From: Paramylibacter ulvae
Lineage (GTDB): Bacteria; Pseudomonadota; Alphaproteobacteria; Rhodobacterales; Rhodobacteraceae
Direction of reading: 5' to 3'
Assembly: GCF_014652655.1 (NCBI RefSeq)
Contig: NZ_BMZF01000012.1
Span: forward strand, 1-43,431
Length of the DNA stretch: 43,431 nucleotides
Shown: positions 15,960-24,666 of the stretch, piece by piece
Position numbering within the stretch: the stretch's first letter is position 1
Layout: each line of letters starts with the position of its first letter
Made by a program: the position numbers and the translations under genes
Notes under the pieces: generated by a model
Databases searched by the model: none
The model's input: only the letters and a program-made list of their open reading frames with translations
Told to the model about the DNA's origin: nothing

Positions 15960-16814
15960 ATGAAATACGCAACATATACAACGCATGGGCAAACGCATTA
16001 CGGGGCCGTCACAGATGATGGCATGGTTGCGCTGGATGGTGATTTTCCACAGTGGCCAACCTTGCTCGATGTGGTGCGGGCAGGCGGGTTTGACGCGTTG
16101 GAACAGGCGGCCACTGGCAAACCTGTTACGCATACAGAATTTGAATTTGAAATGGTTCTGCCCAATGCACCGCGCATTTTATGCGTTGGTGTTAATTTCC
16201 CCGATCGTAACGCGGAATATAAAGACGGTTCAGAGCAGCCCAAATATATGTCGCTTTTCCCACGCTTTGCCAGTGGGTTCACAGGCCACAACCGCCCATT
16301 GATCCGCCCGCCTGAAAACGAAACGCTTGATTACGAAGGCGAGGTTGCGATTGTTATCGGCAAGACGGGTCGCCGTATCAGCCAAGACGATGCCTATGAC
16401 CATATCGCTGCGCTGACATTGTGTAATGAGGGTACGATCCGCGATTGGGTTCGCCATGCGAAATTTAACGTCACCCAAGGCAAGAACTGGGATAATTCAG
16501 GGTCAATCGGCCCATGGTTGGTGCCGTTTACGGATGCAAGCCAACTGGACGATGCCCGTATTATTACGCGTGTAAATGACGAGGTTCGCCAAGACGATGT
16601 GTTAAGCCGTATGATGCACCCAATTCGGCGCGAGATCGAATATATTTCTACCTTCATGACGCTTCAGCCGGGTGATATCATTGTCACGGGCACACCAACG
16701 GGTTCTGGTGCGCGTCTTGATCCGCCACAATACCTGAAACCTGGTGATGTGGTTGAAATCGAAGTTAACGGCATTGGCACGCTGCGCAACACAGTCGCGG
16801 ACGAAGCGGTATGA
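15960..16814 (+). CDS. hpaG: Fumarylacetoacetate-hydrolase-family decarboxylase/isomerase of the hpa pathway
   Basis: The 284-residue protein is a single FAH domain with the metal-binding glutamates in LDYEGEVAIVIG, the NWDNSGSIGPWLVP stretch and the C-terminal GDIIVTGTPTGSGA loop. By position it should decarboxylate 5-oxo-pent-3-ene-1,2,5-tricarboxylate and isomerise the product, as HpaG does. E. coli HpaG is two such domains fused; here only one is present. I chose ATG 15960 with GGAG nine bases upstream; an earlier ATG (15909) adds an unfamily-like leader. Its stop overlaps hpaH (ATGA). Confidence 0.85.
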   Translation: MKYATYTTHGQTHYGAVTDDGMVALDGDFPQWPTLLDVVRAGGFDALEQAATGKPVTHTEFEFEMVLPNAPRILCVGVNFPDRNAEYKDGSEQPKYMSLFPRFASGFTGHNRPLIRPPENETLDYEGEVAIVIGKTGRRISQDDAYDHIAALTLCNEGTIRDWVRHAKFNVTQGKNWDNSGSIGPWLVPFTDASQLDDARIITRVNDEVRQDDVLSRMMHPIRREIEYISTFMTLQPGDIIVTGTPTGSGARLDPPQYLKPGDVVEIEVNGIGTLRNTVADEAV

Positions 16815-17611
16815 CCCCCCAAGATCACGCCCAAGCGGCGGCTGATTTATTGGTCGCAGAAAAATCTGGCGAACAGATTGGATTGTTAACCAAACGCCAT
16901 CCTGAAATGGGGATGGATGATGCCTATGCCGTGCAAAACGCGATTTACCGTGCGAAACTGGCGGCAGGGCAACGTGTGATCGGCTGGAAGATCGGTTTGA
17001 CATCCAAAGCCATGCAATATGCGTTGAACATCGACATTCCCGACAGTGGAATTTTGTTTGATGACATGCTGTTTGAACATGGCGCAACCGTTCCAAAAGG
17101 TCGCTTTATCCAACCCCGCATCGAGGCAGAAATTGCTTTTGTGTTAAAGGCGCCATTGGGTGGTGCGGATGTCACGTGTGAAGATGTCATCGCGGCCACT
17201 GATTTTGTGGCACCATCCATCGAAATCCTTGATACACGGATTTTGCGTGCAGATCCAAAAACAGGAGAGACCCGCAAAGTTTTTGATACGATCAGCGACA
17301 ATGCCGCGAATGCGGGTATTGTTCTGGGCGCACAAAAACATGCCATTGATGCGTTTGATTTACGTTGGGTTGGCGCGATCACGTCGCGAAACGCAGAGGT
17401 TGAAGAAACTGGTCTTGGGGCAGGGGTTCTGAACGATCCTATTGAGAGCGTGGTTTGGTTGGCGCGGCGCATGGCGCAATACGGCCAAAGCATTGAACCG
17501 GGTCAAATCATTTTATCAGGCAGTTTTATTCGCCCAGTTGAATGCCCGTCTGGTTCACAAATCAACGCCGATTTTGGCGATTTTGGTCATGTCGATATAA
17601 CATTTGCATAA
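16811..17611 (+). CDS. hpaH: 2-oxo-hepta-3-ene-1,7-dioate hydratase
   Basis: HpaH adds water to 2-oxo-hept-3-ene-1,7-dioate to give 4-hydroxy-2-oxoheptanedioate, which HpaI then cleaves. The 266-residue protein has the MhpD/HpaH landmarks: GWKIGLTSKAMQ, then DSGILFDDMLF, the metal-site RIEAEIAFVL, and near the end GQIILSGSFIRPVE. Its ATG overlaps the hpaG stop, and hpaI follows after 12 bases, so translation is probably coupled. Confidence 0.93.
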   Translation: MTPQDHAQAAADLLVAEKSGEQIGLLTKRHPEMGMDDAYAVQNAIYRAKLAAGQRVIGWKIGLTSKAMQYALNIDIPDSGILFDDMLFEHGATVPKGRFIQPRIEAEIAFVLKAPLGGADVTCEDVIAATDFVAPSIEILDTRILRADPKTGETRKVFDTISDNAANAGIVLGAQKHAIDAFDLRWVGAITSRNAEVEETGLGAGVLNDPIESVVWLARRMAQYGQSIEPGQIILSGSFIRPVECPSGSQINADFGDFGHVDITFA

Positions 17612-17623
17612 AGGATCATCGTA

Positions 17624-18406
17624 ATGCCTGCACCACATAATCCATTTAAATCCGCAATCGCAAACGGTGATCTTCAACTGGGATGCTGGCTTGGCCTTGC
17701 GGATCCGTATATTGCGGAAATCAGCGCCGGTGCTGGGTTTGATTGGTTGTTGATCGATAGCGAACATGCCCCCAATGATCTGCGTTCAATCGTTGCACAG
17801 TTACAAGTGATCGCTGCGCGTAACAGCCATGCCGTTGTGCGCCCACCAATTGGTGAAACCTGGATTATCAAACAATTGTTGGATGCAGGTGCACAATCGT
17901 TGTTAATTCCGATGGTTGAAAGTGGCGAACAAGCGCAAGAGCTGGTTGATGCGATAACCTATCCGCCCCACGGTGTGCGCGGGGTTGGATCCGCCCTTGC
18001 ACGGGCGTCGGATTTCGCGGCAATTGGCGATTATTTGACAACCGCACGCGAACAAATTTGTTTATTGGCACAGGTTGAAAATCAAAAAGGTATTGATGCG
18101 CTGGATGATATTTTGGCGGTTGACGGTGTGAACGGGGTTTTTGTGGGGCCATCTGATCTAGCCGCTGATATGGGTTTTATCGGCAAACCTGGCCAGAGCG
18201 AAGTGCAAGATGCGGTCTTGGATGCCGTTGATCGGATCGTGGCGGCGGGCAAAGCGGCAGGTATTTTGACCTTGGACAAAGAATTGCAAGCAGAATGTTT
18301 TAAACGTGGTGCGCGTTTTATTGCCACGGATATCGATGTGACCTTGTTTGCGCGCGGTATTCGGGCGTCATGTGCCGCATCACGGGCGCATTTGACGAAT
18401 AAATAA
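17624..18406 (+). CDS. hpaI: 4-hydroxy-2-oxoheptane-1,7-dioate aldolase
   Basis: This class II (divalent-metal) aldolase of the HpcH/HpaI family splits its substrate into pyruvate and succinate semialdehyde, the end of the pathway. The 260-residue TIM barrel has the motifs LGCWLGLADPYIAEI, FDWLLIDSEHAPND with the catalytic-loop His, ARNSHAVVRPP, the metal-binding glutamate in LAQVENQKGI, and NGVFVGPSDLAADMG. It is the last gene of the operon and is followed seven bases later by a strong hairpin. Confidence 0.94.
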   Translation: MPAPHNPFKSAIANGDLQLGCWLGLADPYIAEISAGAGFDWLLIDSEHAPNDLRSIVAQLQVIAARNSHAVVRPPIGETWIIKQLLDAGAQSLLIPMVESGEQAQELVDAITYPPHGVRGVGSALARASDFAAIGDYLTTAREQICLLAQVENQKGIDALDDILAVDGVNGVFVGPSDLAADMGFIGKPGQSEVQDAVLDAVDRIVAAGKAAGILTLDKELQAECFKRGARFIATDIDVTLFARGIRASCAASRAHLTNK

Positions 18407-18412
18407 CACGAG

Positions 18413-18445
18413 GACACGCGCAGAACCGAAAGGTTGGCGCGTGTC
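18413..18445. terminator. Bidirectional terminator between hpaI and the MBL-fold gene
   Basis: GACACGCGC (18413-18421) pairs with GCGCGTGTC (18437-18445), with an inner AACC/GGTT stem. TTGTT follows on the plus strand and A/T-rich sequence on the other side, so it can end both convergent operons. Confidence 0.8.
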
Positions 18446-18452
18446 TTGTTCA

Positions 18453-19310
18453 TCAAAGGGCGATTTTGATCCCGTCAAAGCCAACGTGCAATGGTCCGCT
18501 CCAATGATCTGTAACGCCATTTGCCCAATCATCTTGCGAATAATCTGGATCGTCGGAGGGGATTAAATGGGACAGCGCCAATTGTTTAACCCCTGCAGAG
18601 GTTGCGATCTGGGCTGCGTCATGTGCAAAAGTATGAGATCGGAGCCAATGCGCCATTAATTTCTCACTGCCATTTCCGATACGCGCCATCAACGCAGGCA
18701 GCGCGGATTCCAACATTGCTTCGTGGATGAGGACATCGGCATCCTTGGCGAAATCAACCATGGTGGCGATGGGCGCGGTGTCACCTGAAAACACTACAGT
18801 TTTTTCATCTGACGTAAATTTCAATGCAAAACAATCCACCAAAGGGGGATGTTCTGTGCGCATTGGCGCAACGACAATGCCCGTGTCCAGTTTGATATCA
18901 TCATTGTCGATCACATGGATCGCAACCAATTTTCGCAGATCGGGGCGACCTTCGTCATCGATGCGCGTTTCAATGTCGGATTTCATTGATGCAACAAAGT
19001 TGTTCCAATATTGATCCAAACCAGCAGGCCCCCAAACATTGACCTTGGTTTTTAACCCTGCCGTCCATGCGGTGTGGAGCAATCCGCCCAGTTCAAGGTA
19101 ATGATCGGAATGCAAATGCGTAATGAACACGGTTGAAATATCTTTTAACTGTAATCCTTGATCGACAAGCCCACGCGTAACACCGAGCCCGCAATCAACG
19201 ACGATTTTGTGACCGTTCAGGCATAACAGATTGGATGTTGGCATGCTGGAACCTGGGCGAATGGCTGGGCCACCTTTGGTCCCGAGCAGCGCGACAAAAT
19301 TATTATCCAT
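18453..19310 (-). CDS. Metallo-beta-lactamase-fold hydrolase (RNase Z/AtsA-like)
   Basis: The 285-residue protein has the metal-binding HxHxDH motif (FITHLHSDHYLELG, about residue 64) and the later VVFSGDTAP and DVLIHEAML metal sites. The order matches the RNase Z/arylsulfatase AtsA branch of the fold, not glyoxalase II. It has no obvious signal peptide. It starts three bases after the aminotransferase stop on the same strand, so it belongs to the IclR-aminotransferase operon. Its likely role is hydrolysis of an ester, lactone or other bond in the substrate taken up by the neighbouring TctCBA; the real substrate is unknown. Confidence 0.87.
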   Translation of the reverse strand: MDNNFVALLGTKGGPAIRPGSSMPTSNLLCLNGHKIVVDCGLGVTRGLVDQGLQLKDISTVFITHLHSDHYLELGGLLHTAWTAGLKTKVNVWGPAGLDQYWNNFVASMKSDIETRIDDEGRPDLRKLVAIHVIDNDDIKLDTGIVVAPMRTEHPPLVDCFALKFTSDEKTVVFSGDTAPIATMVDFAKDADVLIHEAMLESALPALMARIGNGSEKLMAHWLRSHTFAHDAAQIATSAGVKQLALSHLIPSDDPDYSQDDWANGVTDHWSGPLHVGFDGIKIAL

Positions 19311-19313
19311 GTG

Positions 19314-20666
19314 CTAGCCTTTGACGGTTGAAAGACCAGCATCAAGTGCTGATAAAATTGTATTTACATCCGCATCCGTCACAACCAGTGGCGGTGACAT
19401 AATGATGTTTGGGCCAGAAACGCGGACCATAGCACCAGCATTGTATGCGGTTTCTTGGATCAATGCCGCTGATGCCCCATCGATTGGTTTTTTGGTGGCG
19501 CGATCACTGACCAATTCAATCGCCGTCATCAATCCTTTGCCGCCGCGCACATCACCGACAATCTCGTGTTTATCCATCAAGGCAAGGCAGCCGTCATACA
19601 TCTGTGTGCCACGGGCCGCGGCATTTTCGATAACATTCAATCGCTTGGTTTCTTTTAAACATGCTAGCGCCGCCGCCGCGCCAACGGGATGGCCAGAATA
19701 TGTGTATCCATGGCCAATTTTTGCGGCTGGATTGTTTTCAAACGCCTCGATCATCTTGTCACCCATCATGACGACACCAAATGGGAAAAACCCGTTTGTG
19801 ATGGCCTTGGCCGTACACATCATATCGGGTTTAATCCCCCACAAACGCGCGCCAGACCATGCGCCTGTGCGGCCATATGCGGTAATCACTTCGTCCGTGA
19901 TCAACAAGATACCATTGCGTTCACAAATTTCGGCAACCTGTGGTGCGAACGATTCATGGGGAACGATGACGCCACCCGCACCAAGGATCGGTTCCATGAT
20001 CATCGCCGCAATGGTATTTGCACCTTGGAAATTGATCTCGTCCTCAAGCGCAGCAATACATAAATTAGCCAGCGTTTCAGGATCGGTTTCGTTGAATGGG
20101 TTGCGATAAGTATAAGGGGCAGGGATGTGGTGACACCCTGGCAATAGGGGTTCGTATGCATTGCGGAAATTTGCGTTCCCGTTCACACTTGCACCGCCAA
20201 TATGTGTGCCGTGATAACCCTTTTTAAGGCTTAGAAATTTAACGCGCCCTGATTCACCACGCAGTTTGTGATATTGCCGCGCAAGACGTAGCGCCGTTTC
20301 AACAGAATCCGACCCACCCGACGTAAAAAACGCACGGCTTAACCCGTCTGGGGCGAAAAAATCGGCCAATTCATACGAAAGCTCTATCGCGGCATCATTG
20401 GATGTGCCGCGAAAGGTGGAATAATAAGGAAGTTGTTCCAGTTGAGCGGCAATCGCGTCTTTTACGGGTTGGCAGGAATACCCCAGATTCACATTCCACA
20501 GACCGCCAACCGCATCAACAACTTCGTTTCCGTCGATGTCTTGAATGCTGACGCCCTGTGCGCCGGTGATAATTTTGGGCGGCGTTGTTGTGCTATCCTC
20601 TGGCGAAGTCATTGGATGCCAAAAATGACGGGCGTTGTTTTCCTTTAGGAAATTTGAATCTTTCAT
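19314..20666 (-). CDS. Class III (omega) aminotransferase
   Basis: This PLP enzyme (450 aa) should move a terminal amino group from an amine or omega-amino acid to a keto acid, usually pyruvate. Motifs are the start RHFWHPMTSP, FTSGGSDSVETALRLARQY (cofactor phosphate loop), YHGTHIGGASV, the Asp in LLITDEVITAYGRTG and the Schiff-base lysine in CTAKAITNGFFPFG. I chose the ATG at 20666, which overlaps the upstream IclR stop (ATGA). The aldehyde it produces may be the substrate of the aldehyde dehydrogenase at 24667, making a two-step amine-to-acid route; this is inferred from gene content. Confidence 0.9.
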   Translation of the reverse strand: MKDSNFLKENNARHFWHPMTSPEDSTTTPPKIITGAQGVSIQDIDGNEVVDAVGGLWNVNLGYSCQPVKDAIAAQLEQLPYYSTFRGTSNDAAIELSYELADFFAPDGLSRAFFTSGGSDSVETALRLARQYHKLRGESGRVKFLSLKKGYHGTHIGGASVNGNANFRNAYEPLLPGCHHIPAPYTYRNPFNETDPETLANLCIAALEDEINFQGANTIAAMIMEPILGAGGVIVPHESFAPQVAEICERNGILLITDEVITAYGRTGAWSGARLWGIKPDMMCTAKAITNGFFPFGVVMMGDKMIEAFENNPAAKIGHGYTYSGHPVGAAAALACLKETKRLNVIENAAARGTQMYDGCLALMDKHEIVGDVRGGKGLMTAIELVSDRATKKPIDGASAALIQETAYNAGAMVRVSGPNIIMSPPLVVTDADVNTILSALDAGLSTVKG

Positions 20667-21472
20667 ATCGACATTTCTTTCTCTGCTAAAGATTTGGACG
20701 ATTGTGCCCAAAGGGTTTGGATCGAGGTGGGAACACGTCCCCCCCAGTTATGTGAAATACTGGTGCTGGCTGTGATCAGGCTGTTGTGGATTTGATCGAC
20801 CAACGCATTGGTAAGACGGCTGGCAACCGCGGCCACGGCAACTGTTCCGGCCATCTGGCCTGTGTGATCAAACAGCGGGGCTGCAAAACCAACGATATCG
20901 TTTTCAAATGCGCGATCCGAAAAACCAAACCCAGATTGTTGAACGCGTGAAATATAGCGGGCAAGTGTTTCAACATCCTGTGCCGTTTGTTTTGTAAATT
21001 GCGTCAACGTCGTATTGGCGATTTGCGTTAAATCGGCGGGGCCAAAGGCCAAGGCACAGATCCCTGATGCGGTCGCATGTAATGGTAATTTTTGCAGGTC
21101 AATGACAGCGCGTGTGCTGTGCAACATCGATTCGCACGCTTCCAATGCATGCAGGCCATTCCCCGAAAGAATCGAAACATGCGCAGTTTCGCCCGTTGCT
21201 TGGGCAAGTATTTCAAGCGGCTTTATGGCACCTTCGCGGCGGGGTACAGTTTGTTCGCGAATATCTGCCAAATGCAGAACCGCTGGCCCGATCCGATACA
21301 TTTTGGAAACAGGGTTTTGTTCGACAAAATCAATAGATTCTAATGTCGTAAGGTATCTGTATGTGGTGGCCTTATCCTTTTTCGCGAGACGGCAAAGCTG
21401 TGACAGACCCAGTTCGGGGTTCTGAACAGAAAAGTGTTCTAGTAGAGAAATTGCCTTGGCGACGACCGACAT
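20663..21472 (-). CDS. IclR-family transcriptional regulator
   Basis: The N-terminal winged helix (VVAKAISLLEHFSVQ, LSQLCRLAKKDKATTYRYL) and the C-terminal GAF-like effector domain (EPLEILAQATGETAHV-type stretch, then VIDLQKLPLHATASGICALAF) are typical of IclR proteins. I chose ATG 21472 with GGAG seven bases upstream; an earlier in-frame start (21514) adds 14 residues outside the family. It is divergent from the tctC gene at 21582 and upstream of the aminotransferase, and so probably controls both transcripts through the 109-bp region between them. Confidence 0.9.
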   Translation of the reverse strand: MSVVAKAISLLEHFSVQNPELGLSQLCRLAKKDKATTYRYLTTLESIDFVEQNPVSKMYRIGPAVLHLADIREQTVPRREGAIKPLEILAQATGETAHVSILSGNGLHALEACESMLHSTRAVIDLQKLPLHATASGICALAFGPADLTQIANTTLTQFTKQTAQDVETLARYISRVQQSGFGFSDRAFENDIVGFAAPLFDHTGQMAGTVAVAAVASRLTNALVDQIHNSLITASTSISHNWGGRVPTSIQTLWAQSSKSLAEKEMSI

Positions 21473-21488
21473 TGATTGGCTCCGTACA

Positions 21489-21536
21489 GTTAATTTGTAG
21501 AAAAAGTTTGACATAAACTAATTAACAAGGCAATCT
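21489..21536 (+). promoter_or_regulatory. Promoter and operator candidate in the iclR-tctC gap
   Basis: A -35 TTGACA at 21508-21513 is followed 17 bases later by a poor -10 (CAATCT). The -35 sits between the arms of an inverted repeat, GTTAATT (21489-21495) and AATTAAC (21520-21526), a possible IclR site. Confidence 0.45.
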
Positions 21537-21581
21537 TTTTTACACAACAGTGGTTTAATAAATGAACCGAAGGAGTGTGAA

Positions 21582-22526
21582 ATGAAAATAATCAACAAGA
21601 CTCTCATTGCTACCTTTTGCGTCGCAACAGCGTTCGCAGGTATGGCACATGCAGAATATCCAGAAAAACCAGTAGAATTTGTTGTTCCATGGCCTCCGGG
21701 TGATTTGGAAGACGTTTTAACGCGCATGATCGCGGAAGATTTCCAAAAAGAATATGGCGTGCCAGCAGCGGTTGTAAATAAACCAGGTGGGGGCGGCGGC
21801 CCGTTCCCCGGTGCCGTCGAAGTGGCCAATGCACCCGCAGATGGTTACACAGTTGGGTCATTTATTATTGCGATCCCTGTGGTTGGCCCGCAGATCGGTA
21901 TTCCTGATTTGAACCCAAATCCATTTGAACCGCTTGGCAATTTCCTAACGTATCCATTTGTTATCGCTGCAGGTGCAGATGCACCATATGATGATATGGC
22001 TGGTCTTGCGGCGTATGCCAAAGAGAACGATGTTGTGCTTGGCCATTTTGGCGCGCCATTGGTTCCAACGCAGGTGACCATGGGGCTGGCCAAAGAAATG
22101 GGCTTTTCCTATGCATCTGATGCGGCATTTGATGCCTTGGATTGTAATACTTTGGCCTCTGGTGATGTTGATGTTATCAACACAACTCTGCAATTGATTT
22201 TGCCTTGTTTAGACAGCGTCAAAGTGCTGGCTTCGGTTGGATCGGAGCGGATTTCTTTGACGCCCGACATACCAACGGTTGCCGAATTGGCGCCAGATTT
22301 GAACGTTGCACTTTGGAATGGATTGTTTGTTCACAAAGACACACCAGCCGATGCACGCGAAAAAATTATTGCGGTTGCGCAAAAGACAATGATGTCAGAA
22401 CGCGCGCAAAAACTGGCAGCTGAAACAGGTGCGACGGTTTACTGGCAAAGTGCAGACGAAGTGACGGCGCAAATCGACACTGACATTAAAACGCTGGGCC
22501 ATATCGGCACTTTGATCGGCGAATAA
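21582..22526 (+). CDS. TctC-type periplasmic solute-binding protein (second TTT system)
   Basis: The 314-residue protein has a cleavable signal peptide (about residues 1-23, ending AGMAHA before EYPEKPVEF) and a Bug/TctC-type binding fold. Typical points are VVPWPPG at the first ligand loop, VVNKPGGGG and DGYTVGSF. AAGGAG precedes the ATG. It captures a carboxylate in the periplasm and hands it to TctAB (22594, 23144). The solute is not predictable; the operon content suggests a compound with an amino or aldehyde group. Confidence 0.9.
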   Translation: MKIINKTLIATFCVATAFAGMAHAEYPEKPVEFVVPWPPGDLEDVLTRMIAEDFQKEYGVPAAVVNKPGGGGGPFPGAVEVANAPADGYTVGSFIIAIPVVGPQIGIPDLNPNPFEPLGNFLTYPFVIAAGADAPYDDMAGLAAYAKENDVVLGHFGAPLVPTQVTMGLAKEMGFSYASDAAFDALDCNTLASGDVDVINTTLQLILPCLDSVKVLASVGSERISLTPDIPTVAELAPDLNVALWNGLFVHKDTPADAREKIIAVAQKTMMSERAQKLAAETGATVYWQSADEVTAQIDTDIKTLGHIGTLIGE

Positions 22527-22545
22527 AGCGATCCATAAAAATTTG

Positions 22546-22567
22546 CTCGGGCTGCAACTGGCCCGAG
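22546..22567 (+). terminator. Hairpin between tctC and tctB
   Basis: CTCGGGC (22546-22552) and GCCCGAG (22561-22567) form a 7-bp stem followed by TGTTTC. Such hairpins after binding-protein genes often protect or partly terminate the mRNA so that the binding protein is made in excess. Confidence 0.65.
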
Positions 22568-22593
22568 TGTTTCAAAACCCACGAGGAGCTTGC

Positions 22594-23133
22594 ATGTCAC
22601 GGTACACAACACTGAAAGTGCTGTTCAAGCGATACCGACGCCCCGGAGACATCGTTTTCGCGTGGTTCTTCTTTGCTCTATCCGTATTTCTTTTGACACA
22701 AATTCTGGATCAAACGGCATATAAATCGTCGGGAAAATTATTTTCGCAACCGCGATTTTGGCCCGCTGTTTCACTGACAGGTATGACATTTTTTGCAGCG
22801 TTACACCTCCTTGCCTCTGGCCTGTCCGAACGTATCGAGGGCCGCTGGAAAGAGGTAATCGTTTGGGGCGCATCGCTAGAGTATGCGGGTTGGTTCATTC
22901 TGTACGCATTTGCAATTCCCTATATTGGGTATCTGGGCGGCACTATTTTATTTGCCGTATTGCTGGTGTTTCGTGTTGGTTATCGCAACCGTGCGATATT
23001 CATCGGCGCTGTGTGTTCGGCAATCGTGACTGTGCTGATGTTCAAAACCTTTTTGCAGGTCAAATTGCCCGCTGGTCAAATTTATAACGCCTTACCCGAT
23101 GGTCTGCGTCAGATCATGTTGACTTATTTCTAG
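22594..23133 (+). CDS. TctB-type small membrane subunit (second TTT system)
   Basis: The 179-residue protein has about four hydrophobic helices (starting at IVFAWFFFALSVFLLT; further ones at PAVSLTGMTFFAALHLLA, WFILYAFAIPYIGYLGG and AIFIGAVCSAIVTVLMF), as usual for TctB. GAGGAG precedes ATG 22594; an earlier in-frame start at 22543 would run through the hairpin and is not used. It sits between the binding protein and TctA. Confidence 0.87.
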   Translation: MSRYTTLKVLFKRYRRPGDIVFAWFFFALSVFLLTQILDQTAYKSSGKLFSQPRFWPAVSLTGMTFFAALHLLASGLSERIEGRWKEVIVWGASLEYAGWFILYAFAIPYIGYLGGTILFAVLLVFRVGYRNRAIFIGAVCSAIVTVLMFKTFLQVKLPAGQIYNALPDGLRQIMLTYF

Positions 23134-23143
23134 AGGATAAATC

Positions 23144-24661
23144 ATGGAAAATTTACTCGCTGGCGCAGAGCTTCTTATGCGTTGGGATGTGGGGATTGCG
23201 TTATTAGTCGGCGCGCTGGGGGGCGTGATTATCGGCGCTATTCCCGGTGTTGGACCCGCGGTTGCAATTGCGATCCTTTTGCCCGCCACATTCTCCTTGG
23301 AACCAATTGTTGGTCTGACTGTGTTGTTGGGGATTTACGGATCGTCCATGTATGGCGGCGCTATTCCTGCGATCCTTATTAATACCCCTGGCACAGCGGC
23401 GAACGCGCTTACCTCTTATGATGGGCATCCAATGACCAAGCGGGGCGAAGGCCACCGCGCGCTGTCGTTGGCATATAGCGCATCGTTTTTTGGCGGTATT
23501 TTCGGCATCCTCTGTCTGATCCTGCTTTCACCTGTTTTAGCAGTGATTGCCCCGATGTTTGGCAGCAGAGAAATTTTTCTGGCAGCCCTATTGGGGATTA
23601 TCCTCGTTGTATTTGCACACCGTGGACAGGTGTTCGCGGCGGGTATGCTTGCGATGTTTGGCATCTTTTTGAACACAATCGGATTGGATGCAATTACCTA
23701 TACCAAACGATACACCTTTGATTTGACGTTCCTAAGTTCGGGCGTAAACCTTATTGTTGTGGTCTTGGGGTTATTCGCGCTTAGCCAAGCATTTTTCCTG
23801 CTAACAAACCCTGACAGCAGTCCAGATACCAAACCCGTTTCGGGCAGTATGACAACTGGTTTCAAAGAGCTGTGGAAACACAAACGCGTGGCCTCTGTCG
23901 CGTCCAGCTTTGGGGTGGTAATGGGCATGATCCCAGGTGTTGGTGAATTCACCGCACAATTCATGAGCTATACCTATGCCCAGAAAACCTCGAAAAAGCC
24001 CGATGAATTTGGCAATGGATCACCCGAAGGTTTGATTTCATCCGAGGCGGCAAACAACGCCGTTCCAGCGGCGGCGATGATCCCCCTTTTGGCGCTTGGT
24101 ATCCCTGGCGAGGCCTTAACTGCGATGATGCTGTCGGTGTTTTACGTGCATAATGTCATCCCGGGGCCGGCACTGTTCCAAAACAATATTGATTTGGTTT
24201 ACGGTTTATATCTGGCGCTGATCATATTGAACGTATTGGTTTTGATGTTCTTGATGGTGTCAACGAATGTGCTGACCAAGGTTATTCAAATCCCCACCCG
24301 CTTTCTTGGGGTGATGATCTTAATTTTGTCATTCGTTGGGGTTTATTCGCTTCGAAATTCACTCACAGATTGCATGTTGGCGGCTGGCTTTGGCGTGCTG
24401 GGGCTTGTTCTGAAACGCCTCAACCTTCCGATTGTTCCGATCATTCTGGGCATGGTTTTGGGTGGCATTATGGAAGTGAAATTACGTTCAGCATTGCCGC
24501 GGTTGAAAACACCCTTTGATATGATCGACCGCCCAATTGCGTTCATCCTCTTCGTCGTGATCGTCCTTGTGTTCGCGATGCATATCCGCACGCTCATCAA
24601 AGAGTTTCGCACTGTTCAACCAGATGAAGACCACGATCTTCACGATAGCCAAACACGGTAA
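23144..24661 (+). CDS. TctA-type large membrane subunit (second TTT system)
   Basis: The 505-residue permease has the duplicated TctA core. The first repeat carries GAIPGVGPAVAIAILLPATF with YGGAIPAILINTPGT and DGHPMTKRGEG; the second carries GMIPGVGEFTAQFMSY and EAANNAVPAAAMIPLLALGIPGE. About eleven hydrophobic segments are visible. The glycine/proline loops are thought to form the ion- and solute-binding site. It follows tctB by ten bases and precedes the aldehyde dehydrogenase by five, so all are one operon. It differs clearly in sequence from the tctA that spans the circle join. Confidence 0.94.
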   Translation: MENLLAGAELLMRWDVGIALLVGALGGVIIGAIPGVGPAVAIAILLPATFSLEPIVGLTVLLGIYGSSMYGGAIPAILINTPGTAANALTSYDGHPMTKRGEGHRALSLAYSASFFGGIFGILCLILLSPVLAVIAPMFGSREIFLAALLGIILVVFAHRGQVFAAGMLAMFGIFLNTIGLDAITYTKRYTFDLTFLSSGVNLIVVVLGLFALSQAFFLLTNPDSSPDTKPVSGSMTTGFKELWKHKRVASVASSFGVVMGMIPGVGEFTAQFMSYTYAQKTSKKPDEFGNGSPEGLISSEAANNAVPAAAMIPLLALGIPGEALTAMMLSVFYVHNVIPGPALFQNNIDLVYGLYLALIILNVLVLMFLMVSTNVLTKVIQIPTRFLGVMILILSFVGVYSLRNSLTDCMLAAGFGVLGLVLKRLNLPIVPIILGMVLGGIMEVKLRSALPRLKTPFDMIDRPIAFILFVVIVLVFAMHIRTLIKEFRTVQPDEDHDLHDSQTR

Positions 24662-24666
24662 ATCCC

